Assembly: GCF_900116625.1 (NCBI RefSeq)
Contig: NZ_FPBE01000001.1
Location: forward strand, 868,001 to 932,000
Length of the DNA stretch: 64,000 nt
Direction: 5' to 3'
Source: Idiomarina abyssalis
GTDB lineage: Bacteria > Pseudomonadota > Gammaproteobacteria > Enterobacterales > Alteromonadaceae
Positions 8,874 through 16,869 of this stretch are shown piece by piece. The first letter of the stretch is position 1. Every line of letters begins with the position of its first letter. Below the pieces are notes generated by a model that saw only the letters and a list, made by a program, of their open reading frames with translations, was not told the origin of the DNA and searched no databases. The position numbers and the translations under genes were made by a program.

Positions 8874-9780
8874 ATGCCATCACACCATAGCCGCTGATAA
8901 ACAAGCTTTTGCTTATGCGATCATCGCCGTACTGTTATGGTCAACGGTCGCTACTGCATTTAAAATAACTCTTCAGTACATGACACCACTGCAGATGGTC
9001 ACGGCTGCCAGCACGGTATCTTTTGTCATTCTAGCGCTGGTCTGCTTTATTCAGAAAAAAAACTCTGAGCTGATACTTGAGCTGCGTAAAATGCCTCTGT
9101 ATTACCTGCTGATGGGGCTTATTAATCCACTAATTTACTACCTGGTGCTTTTTCAGGCTTATAAACTATTGCCGGCTTCCGAAGCCCAGCCACTTAATTA
9201 CACCTGGGCCATTGCCCTTAGTATTATGGCCGCGCTGTTTTTAAAACAAAGCATACGTCGTCGCGACTGGATTGCCTGCGCCTTAGGTTATTTTGGCGTT
9301 TTGGTTATTGCCACACGAGGTAATGTGCTGGCTCTTAGCTTCAGTGACCCCTGGGGCGTTACGCTAGCGTTAATTTCCACTTTCTTGTGGGCTGGTTACT
9401 GGATCCTGAATACACGCCGCAACGCCGACTCCGTCGTGAGCTTAGTACTTTCCTTTGGCCTGGCTTTACCCATACTCATTGTGGCTAGTTTTATCTGGAG
9501 TGACTGGTCTGCAATACCCTGGCAGGGTTGGGCAGCGGTAAGCTACGTAGGCTTATTTGAAATGGGAATAACCTTCTTATTCTGGTTAAAAGCTATGAAG
9601 ACAGCTACCAATACGGCGCTTATCAGTAACCTTATTTTTATTTCGCCTTTTATCTCACTGTTGCTGCTCTCAGTAGTAATTGGCGAAACCATTTATCCAA
9701 GCACCCTTGTTGGCCTTATGCTCATCATTTTCGGACTGTTAGTTCAACGTATTCACTTTCGGCGTAAGCTTAAGCCATAG
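8874..9780 (+). CDS. EamA/DMT family permease with an apparent frameshift in the first codons
   Basis: A ten-helix drug/metabolite transporter of the EamA family. The first in-frame ATG is at 8980, but the same frame is open back to 8860 and encodes a good first helix (AYAIIAVLLWSTVATAFKI), so a start at 8980 would cut off TM1. The only well-placed start is ATG 8874, seven bases after AAGGGGA, and it is in another frame that stops at 8895-8897. Removing one base between 8877 and 8895 would join them. The gene may therefore be mutated or misassembled at its 5' end, or use an unusual start. Later helices look intact (LNYTWAIALSIMAALFLKQ, GYFGVLVIATRG). The 3' end overlaps the convergent EEP gene by 11 bases. 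Substrate unknown. Confidence 0.82.
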
Positions 9781-10825
9781 CCTTGTTCACAATCTCATCG
9801 GCGGCTTCTTTGTCCTCTTCATCTGGTGAAGGGCCGTCATCCACACCGTTCTCTCCCGGTGCCAAAGCAAGCTCCGTCAGTAACGGAAAATGATCGGAAC
9901 CAAAGCCCGGTAAACGCGTCATTGAAACCAAAGCAAAATGGTGGCTGTGGAAAATATGGTCGAGCGGCCAGCGTGCAAACCAATATTCCGCATGAAAGGT
10001 ATTGAACATACCGCGCCCAATTCTAGGGTCTAACAAGCTACTGATTTTTCTGAAAAGAAGCGTGGTACGTGACCAGGCAACGTCGTTCAAGTCTCCGGTG
10101 ACTATGGTTGGGTATTTCTCCGGCTCTACCCTACGAGCAACCAGCACCAGTTCGGCATCCCGCTCTTCCGACTCTTCATTCTCAGATGGACTCGGTGGCG
10201 CCGGATGCACAAAATGCGCTTTTACTCTCTGTCCGCAAGGCAGTTCGATAAAACAATGTATTGAAGGTTTGTCATCTTCTACCAAATACTCGACATTAAC
10301 GTCAGACAAAACATAACGAGAATACACATGCATACCATAGAGGTTGTCCAGAGGTACCTTTACCGTACACGGATAATCCTTTTCAATTACATCTAACCGT
10401 TCCTGCCACCAGTCATCCGACTCAAGCGTGACCAGTACATCTGGCGTAAAATCATGAACAAGCTTAATCAAGCCATCGCTATTATGGTTAGGGGTAAGAA
10501 CATTGGCCGTCATAATACGTAAACGCTCGTAATGACTACCCGCCCGGACAGCTTCAACTTCCTTAGGAAAGAAAAACGTATAAGGCACAACCCACCATAG
10601 CTGACAAACTAAACAACCAATGAGGAGCCCCAAAGCAATAGCAGTAACAGACGTCCAGTCACGAATAACAACCAGACCCACAACCAGCAAGGCCGCTAAT
10701 AACACCGACAGCTGCAAACGCGGGAAGTCCAGACCCCGTATCCACCAAACCTGCGACCTCGACAACGGTGCCAAAGTCAGCACCATCAGCACTGCGGCTA
10801 GAGAAAAATAAATAATTTCAAACAT
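9770..10825 (-). CDS. Membrane-anchored endonuclease/exonuclease/phosphatase (EEP) fold protein
   Basis: A 351-residue protein. Roughly residues 1-95 form three hydrophobic segments, and the rest is an EEP domain facing one side of the membrane. EEP motifs visible are MTANVL near the start of the domain, DVLVTLESDD with the catalytic-type Glu, TGDLND, and GSDHFPLLTELAL at the end, which carries the terminal Asp-His pair. The C-terminus ends in an acidic tail (PSPDEEDKEAADE). Family members cleave nucleic acids, phosphoinositides or sphingolipids. The specific substrate is unknown. Confidence 0.85.
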   Translation of the reverse strand: MFEIIYFSLAAVLMVLTLAPLSRSQVWWIRGLDFPRLQLSVLLAALLVVGLVVIRDWTSVTAIALGLLIGCLVCQLWWVVPYTFFFPKEVEAVRAGSHYERLRIMTANVLTPNHNSDGLIKLVHDFTPDVLVTLESDDWWQERLDVIEKDYPCTVKVPLDNLYGMHVYSRYVLSDVNVEYLVEDDKPSIHCFIELPCGQRVKAHFVHPAPPSPSENEESEERDAELVLVARRVEPEKYPTIVTGDLNDVAWSRTTLLFRKISSLLDPRIGRGMFNTFHAEYWFARWPLDHIFHSHHFALVSMTRLPGFGSDHFPLLTELALAPGENGVDDGPSPDEEDKEAADEIVNKAMA

Positions 10826-10898
10826 GCTGGCTCTCGATACTTCTCAGATAAGAAAACCATAGCACAGCTATAGAAAATAAGGGGAAAGGAAGTGTTAA

Positions 10899-11060
10899 GG
10901 CTCCTACGGATAGTGTGTGTAGCGCCAGGAGTTAAGACCCTCTGATACAGGAGTGTCGAAGGCCAGAGATGGCCTTCGTCAAGCCCTCATGGATGAGCTC
11001 GTTGCGTCTCCTGTATCAGAGGGTCTTGGCTCCTAGCGGAGCGCAATGTCCGTAGGAGCC
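10899..11060. repeat. 162-bp palindromic, MITE/REP-like intergenic element
   Basis: The element fills the gap between bkdB and the EEP gene. Outer arms GGCTCCTACGGA (10899-10910) and its exact complement (11049-11060) bound it. A second pair of perfect 20-base arms lies at 10934-10953 and 11008-11027; most differences in the adjoining bases are C/T changes that keep G-U pairing in RNA. Inside is a perfect nine-pair hairpin CGAAGGCCA/TGGCCTTCG with a GAGA (GNRA) loop at 10957-10978, then a small CTCAT-GG-ATGAG palindrome. No open frame is present. It lies just after the bkdB stop and may also act as terminator or RNA-stability element for the bkd operon. No second copy was seen in the window. 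Confidence 0.75.
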
Positions 11061-11071
11061 TAGCCTTTATC

Positions 11072-12652
11072 TCAGACCATGTTTACCAGCATGCTGGTTG
11101 GGTCTTCGAGGTATTCTTGCCAGAGTTTGTTGAAACGGGCAATGGTACCACCATCGATAATGCGATGGTCGCCTGACCAGCTTACCGTCATTATCTTACG
11201 GGCAACAACGTTGCCGTTAGCATCAAAGCGCGGCAGTTCCTGCACTTTACCTAAAGCGACAATCGCAGCTTCCGGCTTATTGATGATAGGAGTTGCCACT
11301 GTACCGCCAATAACGCCGATGTTTGAAATGCTGATGGTACCGCCTTTCATATCGGCTTGCGGCAACTTGCCTTCGCGCGATGCCTGAGTCAGACGAGTGA
11401 CTTCATTGGCTACATCAATAATGCTCTTGTTTTGTACCTGTTTGACGTTAGGTACTAACAGGCCAATTTTGGTATCAACGGCCATGCCAATGTTGTGGTC
11501 ATCAAAGTAAGTGATCTCAGTACAGTCTTCATTCACCTGTGCGTTCATCACCGGGAATTCTTTCAGTGCCAGCGAAAGAGCTTTAATGAAGAATGGCATT
11601 ACAGTTAAACGAATACCTTTCTCTTTGTACTGCTCTTTCAGCTTTTCACGCAATGCGATTAGCTCAGTAACATCAAACTCATCCGCGTAAGTGAAATGAG
11701 GAATGGTGCTGACCGAGCTCATCATTTGCTTAGCCATAGCCGCTTTCACACCGCGGATAGCCTCGGTACGAGTACCACCAGTAGTAGCCGTTTTTTGTGA
11801 CGGCTGACTATCAGTTGTTGTCTGCGCTTTCTGGTCACCTGACTTAAAGGCTTCAATATCTTGCTTCAGAACCCGGCCTTTTTTACCCGAACCCGATACT
11901 TCCGCAATATTAATATCGTTCTCACGTGCCAGGCGGCGTACTGCCGGGCTTGCAATGGCTTTGCCCTGACGTGCTTTCGCTGGCGGTTCAGCCTCTGCTT
12001 TGGAATCCGATGACGGTGTCTTAGACTCAGGTTCAACATGACTCTGCGGAGCATTTGAATCCGATTCTTGAACGCCACCCGCGGGCTTCAACGCAAACAA
12101 CGGCTTGTGTACTTCCGCAATATCACCCTTCTTGTGATACAGCTTAACCACGGTACCGTCGTCTTTCGCCGGAATTTCAACCGTTGCTTTGTCCGTCATG
12201 ACTTCAACAACCGGCTGGTCTTCTTTTACTTCATCGCCTTCAGACACCAGCCATTCAACAATTTCACATTCAACAATACCTTCGCCAATGTCCGGCAAAA
12301 TAAAGTCGGTTGTATCGCCACCGGCTGAGGTTTGTTTTTGCTCAGTTTTCGATTCTTCTTTTTTAGCCGGCGCGCTGTCTTTTTCTTTGGCCGGCGACTC
12401 ATCAGAAGAGCCGTCAGCTGGCTTAATGGCAAATAACGGCTCGTGGACCTTAGCGATATCACCTTTCTGGTAATACAGCTTTTCTACAACGCCGTCGTCT
12501 TTAGCCGGGATCTCAACCATGGCTTTATCGGTCATTACCTCAACCACAGGTTGGTCTTCTTTAACCTCGTCACCTTCGGCAACCAGCCACTCAACGATTT
12601 CGCACTCTACGATCCCTTCGCCGATATCGGGCAGAATAAAGTCTTTACTCAT
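11072..12652 (-). CDS. bkdB: Branched-chain 2-oxoacid dehydrogenase E2 (dihydrolipoyl acyltransferase), two lipoyl domains
   Basis: A 526-residue E2 core that moves acyl groups from the E1-bound intermediate to CoA. In order: lipoyl domain 1 with lipoyl-Lys43 in DKAMVEIPA, a charged linker, lipoyl domain 2 with Lys155 in DKATVEIPA, an Ala/Pro/Gln-rich linker, the peripheral subunit-binding domain (ASPAVRRLARENDINI) and the catalytic domain ending with the active-site DHRIIDGG. The two lipoyl domains are almost identical. E1 beta and E1 alpha lie directly upstream, which with the E1 type points to the branched-chain complex rather than pyruvate dehydrogenase. No E3 (lpd) is adjacent, so a shared E3 is presumably used. 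Confidence 0.93.
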   Translation of the reverse strand: MSKDFILPDIGEGIVECEIVEWLVAEGDEVKEDQPVVEVMTDKAMVEIPAKDDGVVEKLYYQKGDIAKVHEPLFAIKPADGSSDESPAKEKDSAPAKKEESKTEQKQTSAGGDTTDFILPDIGEGIVECEIVEWLVSEGDEVKEDQPVVEVMTDKATVEIPAKDDGTVVKLYHKKGDIAEVHKPLFALKPAGGVQESDSNAPQSHVEPESKTPSSDSKAEAEPPAKARQGKAIASPAVRRLARENDINIAEVSGSGKKGRVLKQDIEAFKSGDQKAQTTTDSQPSQKTATTGGTRTEAIRGVKAAMAKQMMSSVSTIPHFTYADEFDVTELIALREKLKEQYKEKGIRLTVMPFFIKALSLALKEFPVMNAQVNEDCTEITYFDDHNIGMAVDTKIGLLVPNVKQVQNKSIIDVANEVTRLTQASREGKLPQADMKGGTISISNIGVIGGTVATPIINKPEAAIVALGKVQELPRFDANGNVVARKIMTVSWSGDHRIIDGGTIARFNKLWQEYLEDPTSMLVNMV

Positions 12653-12664
12653 GTCGATGGGTCC

Positions 12665-13642
12665 TTAGTAGTTCATTGAGCGTTTGATCGCTTCATAAAT
12701 CTTCAAATGATCAGCCATGTACTCTTTCTCATGACACAGCGGATACGGTACATCGATACCGCAAACACGGGCAATTGGAGACTCAAGATACAAGAAGCAT
12801 TTGTCCTGAACGGTTGCCGCGATTTCGCTGGCAAAACCACCGGTAATAGGTGCTTCCTGGCTAATCACCAGGCGTCCGGTTTTCAGAACTGACTGAGTCA
12901 CAGTTTCAACATCCCACGGGGAGATGGTGCGCAAGTCAATCACTTCGCATGAAACGCCATCTTCTTCGGCTTTTTCAACTGCTTTTTCGGTCATTTCCAT
13001 CTGCGCGCCCCAGCCAAGAACGGTAATATCTGTACCTTCTTTGACCACGTCAGCTTTGCCTAGTGGAATAGTGTATTCTTCTTCAGGAACCTCACCTGTT
13101 GAGGCGCGGTACAACCGCTTCGGCTCCATGAATAACACCGGGTTTTTATCAAAAATAGCGCTCAGCAGTAACCCTTTTGCTTCGTACGGGTTACGTGGAG
13201 TCACAATTTTAATGCCCGGCGTATGCGCAAAGTAGGCTTCCGGAGACTGTGAGTGGTAATGACCACCGGCGATACCGCCACCGTACGGTGTACGAATGGT
13301 TAAACCACCAACGTTGAACTCATTACCTGAACGATAACGGAACTTGGCCGTCTCATTCACAATTTGGTCAAATGCCGGGAATATGTAGTCACCGAACTGA
13401 ATTTCAGCAATAGCAAAGCTACCCTGCGAAGCAAGACCATTGGCAAAACCAATAATGCCTTGTTCAACCAAGGGTGTATTAAAGTTGCGATGTTTGCCGT
13501 ATTTTTCGGTCAAACCTGAGGTTGCACGGAATACACCGCCAAAACCACCAGTATCTTCACCAAAACTGTATACGTTGTCATGTTTGGCCATCGCCAGGTC
13601 TAGCGCGCTGTTGATGGCCTGTAGTAAATTCATTTTAGCCAT
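12665..13642 (-). CDS. bkdA2: Branched-chain 2-oxoacid dehydrogenase E1 beta subunit
   Basis: A 325-residue transketolase-fold subunit that, with E1 alpha, decarboxylates 2-oxo acids from valine, leucine and isoleucine. Recognisable blocks are [22 protein letters not shown] near the N-terminus, [17 protein letters not shown], and [22 protein letters not shown]. The C-terminal domain ([10 protein letters not shown], then [11 protein letters not shown]) is also typical. The start ATG overlaps the TAA stop of bkdA1 (TAATG), which indicates translational coupling and equal subunit amounts. bkdB starts 12 bases downstream. Confidence 0.93.
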   Translation of the reverse strand: MAKMNLLQAINSALDLAMAKHDNVYSFGEDTGGFGGVFRATSGLTEKYGKHRNFNTPLVEQGIIGFANGLASQGSFAIAEIQFGDYIFPAFDQIVNETAKFRYRSGNEFNVGGLTIRTPYGGGIAGGHYHSQSPEAYFAHTPGIKIVTPRNPYEAKGLLLSAIFDKNPVLFMEPKRLYRASTGEVPEEEYTIPLGKADVVKEGTDITVLGWGAQMEMTEKAVEKAEEDGVSCEVIDLRTISPWDVETVTQSVLKTGRLVISQEAPITGGFASEIAATVQDKCFLYLESPIARVCGIDVPYPLCHEKEYMADHLKIYEAIKRSMNY

Positions 13643-14829
13643 TAGTCCAGTCTCCCCGACGTTTTACTGTAGGCATCCGGGTATTTGCGGATGTGCTCTT
13701 TTAACTCGTCTAACTGCTCTTTCAGCATGTCAGTCGGTTCGTCGTAAACATCATTGATCAGTTCATCAATGTGCGGGACCGGTACTTTTTCTGACTCTTT
13801 TAATGCTGCCAGAACTTTCGCTTTTACTTCTGCGTGATGCTCTTCAACGTGATCTTTATCCAACCAGCCTTCATTCATCATCCACTTCTGCAAACGTTCA
13901 AGTGGGTCTTTGGCCTGCCAGTCTGCTTCTTCATCACGAGTACGATAACCTGTAGGGTCATCTGACGTAGAGTGACCTGACATACGATATGACATAGCTT
14001 CAATCAATACAGGCTCGTTTTCTTCTACAGCTAAACGACGAGCTTCCTGCGTTGCCTTCAACACAGCGAAAACGTCGTTACCATCAATACGTATGGTTTT
14101 CATACCATAACCAATACCACGCGGTGCGATACCGTCACCAGCATACTGCTCGCCTTGCGCTGGTGTAGAAATAGCGTAACCATTATTACGGCAGAAGAAG
14201 ATAACCGGCACTTTATAAACCGATGCCATGTTCAGAGCGGCGTGGAAGTCACCTTCAGATGCTGCGCCTTCACCAAAGTAACAGATAGTGCACTTTTCGG
14301 TTTTATCCATTTTCTGACCAAACGCATAACCTGTTGCCTGTGGAATTTGCGTTCCCAAAGGCGACGATATGGTCATGAAGTTTAAGTCAGCGCAACCGTA
14401 GTGAACCGGCATCTGACGGCCTTTACCTAAGTCTTTCTCGTTAGAAAACAGCTGATTCATAAACTGTTCAACGGTAAAACCTCTATATGCTAAAGCGCCC
14501 TGCTCACGGTACTGGCCCATGATCATGTCACCGGCATCCAGCGCGGCGGCAGAAGCCACGCTTTCAGCTTCTTCACCCCGGGAGGCCAGGTAAAAACTGA
14601 TACGACCCTGACGCTGAGCGGCAATCATGCGTTCATCAAGAATACGGATAAATTGCATAGTGTCGTGAATTTTCACGATCAGCTCTTTATCGTACTCCGG
14701 CATATCGGCATCTTTATGGAAACTGCCATCTTCTTTTAAGATTTGCAGCATTGGAATTGTGACTGAGTCTTTATCAAACCATTTCGGTTTGGTCACAATC
14801 TCTGTGTTGTGTTTTTTATCCTTGGCCAT
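13642..14829 (-). CDS. bkdA1: Branched-chain 2-oxoacid dehydrogenase E1 alpha subunit
   Basis: A 395-residue thiamine-diphosphate subunit. The ThDP/Mg motif is [18 protein letters not shown] followed by [12 protein letters not shown]. The loop [17 protein letters not shown] is the region phosphorylated in mitochondrial homologs. The N-terminal extension and the motif set fit the branched-chain E1 alpha better than bacterial PDH alpha. It is the first gene of the bkd operon; a palindromic site inside its likely promoter (14872-14891) suggests control by a branched-chain catabolism regulator. Confidence 0.93.
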   Translation of the reverse strand: MAKDKKHNTEIVTKPKWFDKDSVTIPMLQILKEDGSFHKDADMPEYDKELIVKIHDTMQFIRILDERMIAAQRQGRISFYLASRGEEAESVASAAALDAGDMIMGQYREQGALAYRGFTVEQFMNQLFSNEKDLGKGRQMPVHYGCADLNFMTISSPLGTQIPQATGYAFGQKMDKTEKCTICYFGEGAASEGDFHAALNMASVYKVPVIFFCRNNGYAISTPAQGEQYAGDGIAPRGIGYGMKTIRIDGNDVFAVLKATQEARRLAVEENEPVLIEAMSYRMSGHSTSDDPTGYRTRDEEADWQAKDPLERLQKWMMNEGWLDKDHVEEHHAEVKAKVLAALKESEKVPVPHIDELINDVYDEPTDMLKEQLDELKEHIRKYPDAYSKTSGRLD

Positions 14830-14871
14830 AACCTTCTCTTTCGGTTTTAAGCTGGGTGGAAAATTGCCGCT

Positions 14872-14900
14872 ACTTTACCTTTACGTAAAGTGACATGCAA
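14872..14900 (-). promoter_or_regulatory. bkd promoter with LiuR-like palindromic operator
   Basis: Seen: the 20-base site 14872-14891 (ACTTTACCTT then TACGTAAAGT) is an inverted repeat with 8 of 10 pairs matching. On the minus strand TTGCAT (14895-14900) and TAAAGT (14872-14877) make a -35/-10 pair with a 17-base spacer, and the palindrome covers that spacer and the -10. Known: LiuR, a MerR-family repressor of branched-chain amino acid catabolism in gammaproteobacteria, binds sites that, as I recall, have this ACTTTACG/CGTAAAGT form. Inferred: LiuR or a relative controls bkdA1-A2-B here. No liuR gene is in the window. Confidence 0.6.
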
Positions 14901-14989
14901 ACCACACACTAATGAAAACTGAGTGCGCTAAGTGTAAATAGAAACGAACAGTAATAACAACAAAGCCTGACTACTTAGACCAGTGAGTC

Positions 14990-16021
14990 TCAGACCAGGT
15001 CGAGCGATTCTGTCGGTACCCGTACCACAGTTAATAGCGCCCGATGTCCCAGCGCCACTTTGGCATTGGGGAAAATAATATGTTCACCATCGTGCTGAGC
15101 GTAATGCTTTTTTTCACCGTCTCGCGCTAGTAAATCCCCTTTATTAAAAGAGGTAAAGTTAGCAACATTATCCGCAAAGTTTAGCTCAAAGTCCTGCTGA
15201 GTGCGGTTAATGGTTTGTGCTTCTTTAAAGACATAGTGTTGTTCTGGCTCAAAGGGACCAAATTCCAGCTCCATTTCAGAAATCAATTTCCGCAGTGAAT
15301 TTTCGGCTCCGGCAAACTGAGTACGGTCATTTTCGCCAAACGGACGAACCTTTCCTAACTCAACCGTAAATGCCTGTGCGTTAAACTGCCTGACGCTGAA
15401 GTAAGAAAAGGTGGTTGTCGGCGCCTGGTTTAATAAAACGGTATCGACCCCACAGGCCAGTAAGAACTGGAGCTGCTGCCGACTATAGGGGGCTCCGTGT
15501 GTAAACGGGTAAACGGCAAACTTCTCGCGTTTTGAGTCCCGAATTGCTGTATGCAAATCATAGTGCAGTCGCTCTAGGGAGCCATCAGGAGCTGACTGAT
15601 AAAACCGCTCTACGTAACTCTCAATTTTAGCCGCACGCTCGCGTTCTTTGTTCTGGGTATCACCTTTACTATGCGCGCCGCTGAATAACCGGTTCATATT
15701 TTCTTCAACAAAGCGTTCGCCTTTATTAATTGAAGCCGGGTTTGCAATTAGAAACAGTGTACGGTGTGTCACTGTCTGCTTTTCATTAATAATATCGTTA
15801 ATAATGTCGCGACAAATTTCGATAGGAGCCGTTTCGTTACCATGCACTGCACAAGATAAAATAATGTCCTTTCGGCCAGGGTTTTCTGGAGTAACTTCGA
15901 GCACACCACTGTCCCAAACCGACAATTTCGTGCCATCGGCAAGCTTTAAATTATGACTTTCATCGCAGCCCCACTCGTTTTCGCGAGTCCAGGCAAGAAA
16001 ATCAGAAAAGACCTTAATCAC
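14990..16021 (-). CDS. astE: Succinylglutamate desuccinylase / AstE family
   Basis: A 343-residue zinc carboxypeptidase-fold amidohydrolase. Zinc ligands His60 and Glu63 lie in AVHGNETAPIEIC, and the third is in the LHYDLHTAIRDS region. The block IANPASINKGERFVEENMNRLFSG is also characteristic. AstE cleaves N-succinylglutamate to succinate and glutamate as the last step of the arginine succinyltransferase pathway. It is somewhat longer than E. coli AstE (about 320) and stands apart from any astCADB genes in this window, so the pathway link is inferred from family. It lies 12 bases downstream of the DUF599 gene on the same strand. Confidence 0.85.
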   Translation of the reverse strand: MIKVFSDFLAWTRENEWGCDESHNLKLADGTKLSVWDSGVLEVTPENPGRKDIILSCAVHGNETAPIEICRDIINDIINEKQTVTHRTLFLIANPASINKGERFVEENMNRLFSGAHSKGDTQNKERERAAKIESYVERFYQSAPDGSLERLHYDLHTAIRDSKREKFAVYPFTHGAPYSRQQLQFLLACGVDTVLLNQAPTTTFSYFSVRQFNAQAFTVELGKVRPFGENDRTQFAGAENSLRKLISEMELEFGPFEPEQHYVFKEAQTINRTQQDFELNFADNVANFTSFNKGDLLARDGEKKHYAQHDGEHIIFPNAKVALGHRALLTVVRVPTESLDLV

Positions 16022-16033
16022 AATGTTCTCCTA

Positions 16034-16744
16034 TTATTTTTTTCCCGGTACATAACCTTTAGTCGCCAATAACTCGCGTAATACGCGCGAACGATACTCA
16101 CGACGATACAGAACTGCAACAACAATAGTGCTTGAAATGATCAGCATGACGGGGTGTAGAAACCAGGATAAATAGGCCAAAGCAAAGTAGTAGGTACGTA
16201 AGCCTTTATTGTACTCGTGGCCGGATTGATCCAGTACTTTGGCTGCATGCATAGCAAAACGCTGACGCTCCTCCTCAGGTTTATTCTCCTGATGGTACTC
16301 GACTGAAGCTCCTAACAGCACCGATACAAAGCCAAACTGACGAATTGACCAGGTAAACTTAAAAAAGGCATAGATAAAAATGAGCGCCAGAACCGACAGC
16401 TTAAACTGCACTAAAATAGGAACCGTATCCGGACTCATTGGAATTTCATTTAACACCAAAACGACTTCATCGGCATGAGCTAATACAGTAATGACACCAG
16501 CCAGCACCAAAATCGTAGAAGATGCGAAGAAAGTGACTGTACGCTCCACATTGCCAATTAAAGACGCATCGGCAACCTGATTGTCCTTGTGCATCACGGC
16601 ACTAAACCAATCAATTCGTAATGAACACAGGATACTCGATAGGCAGTGAGTGGTTCTGGCACGCTTACGTGCAAACAATGAGTAGCCTATCCAGCAAAAA
16701 AAGAAAAACAGTAAAGCGCTAAGATCAAGAAGTGACAGCAACAT
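16034..16744 (-). CDS. DUF599 family integral membrane protein
   Basis: About 236 residues with four or five hydrophobic segments. It begins LLSLLDLSALLFFFFCWIGYS and ends in a basic tail. The central block HAAKVLDQSGHEYNKGLRTYYFALAYLSWFLHP is the part typical of DUF599. Function is unknown for the family. ATG at 16744 is preferred because AGGAAA lies nine bases upstream and it matches the usual DUF599 N-terminus; ATG at 16771 would add nine residues. It precedes astE closely and may be cotranscribed with it. Confidence 0.8.
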   Translation of the reverse strand: MLLSLLDLSALLFFFFCWIGYSLFARKRARTTHCLSSILCSLRIDWFSAVMHKDNQVADASLIGNVERTVTFFASSTILVLAGVITVLAHADEVVLVLNEIPMSPDTVPILVQFKLSVLALIFIYAFFKFTWSIRQFGFVSVLLGASVEYHQENKPEEERQRFAMHAAKVLDQSGHEYNKGLRTYYFALAYLSWFLHPVMLIISSTIVVAVLYRREYRSRVLRELLATKGYVPGKK

Positions 16745-16824
16745 GTCAGCGTTTCCTATGAAATGATCCATTTATTAAATAGTGTAATGACATTAGTTTA
16801 CCAGTTTATGACCGCCCATACGAT

Positions 16825-16850
16825 AAAGCCGGAGACTTAGCTCCGGCTTT
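16825..16850 (-). terminator. Intrinsic terminator after the RND pump operon
   Basis: A perfect ten-pair stem AAAGCCGGAG/CTCCGGCTTT with a six-base loop lies just beyond the stop of the RND permease (16870). On the minus strand it is followed by a short U-rich stretch (UUUAU). On the plus strand ATTTT follows, so it may work both ways. Confidence 0.65.
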
Positions 16851-16869
16851 ATTTTCTCTTCTCAGGCAC

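Noticed and set aside
12068-12679. Plus-strand open frames antisense to bkdB
   Set aside because: They mirror the duplicated lipoyl domains and show low-complexity products; bkdB is unambiguous.
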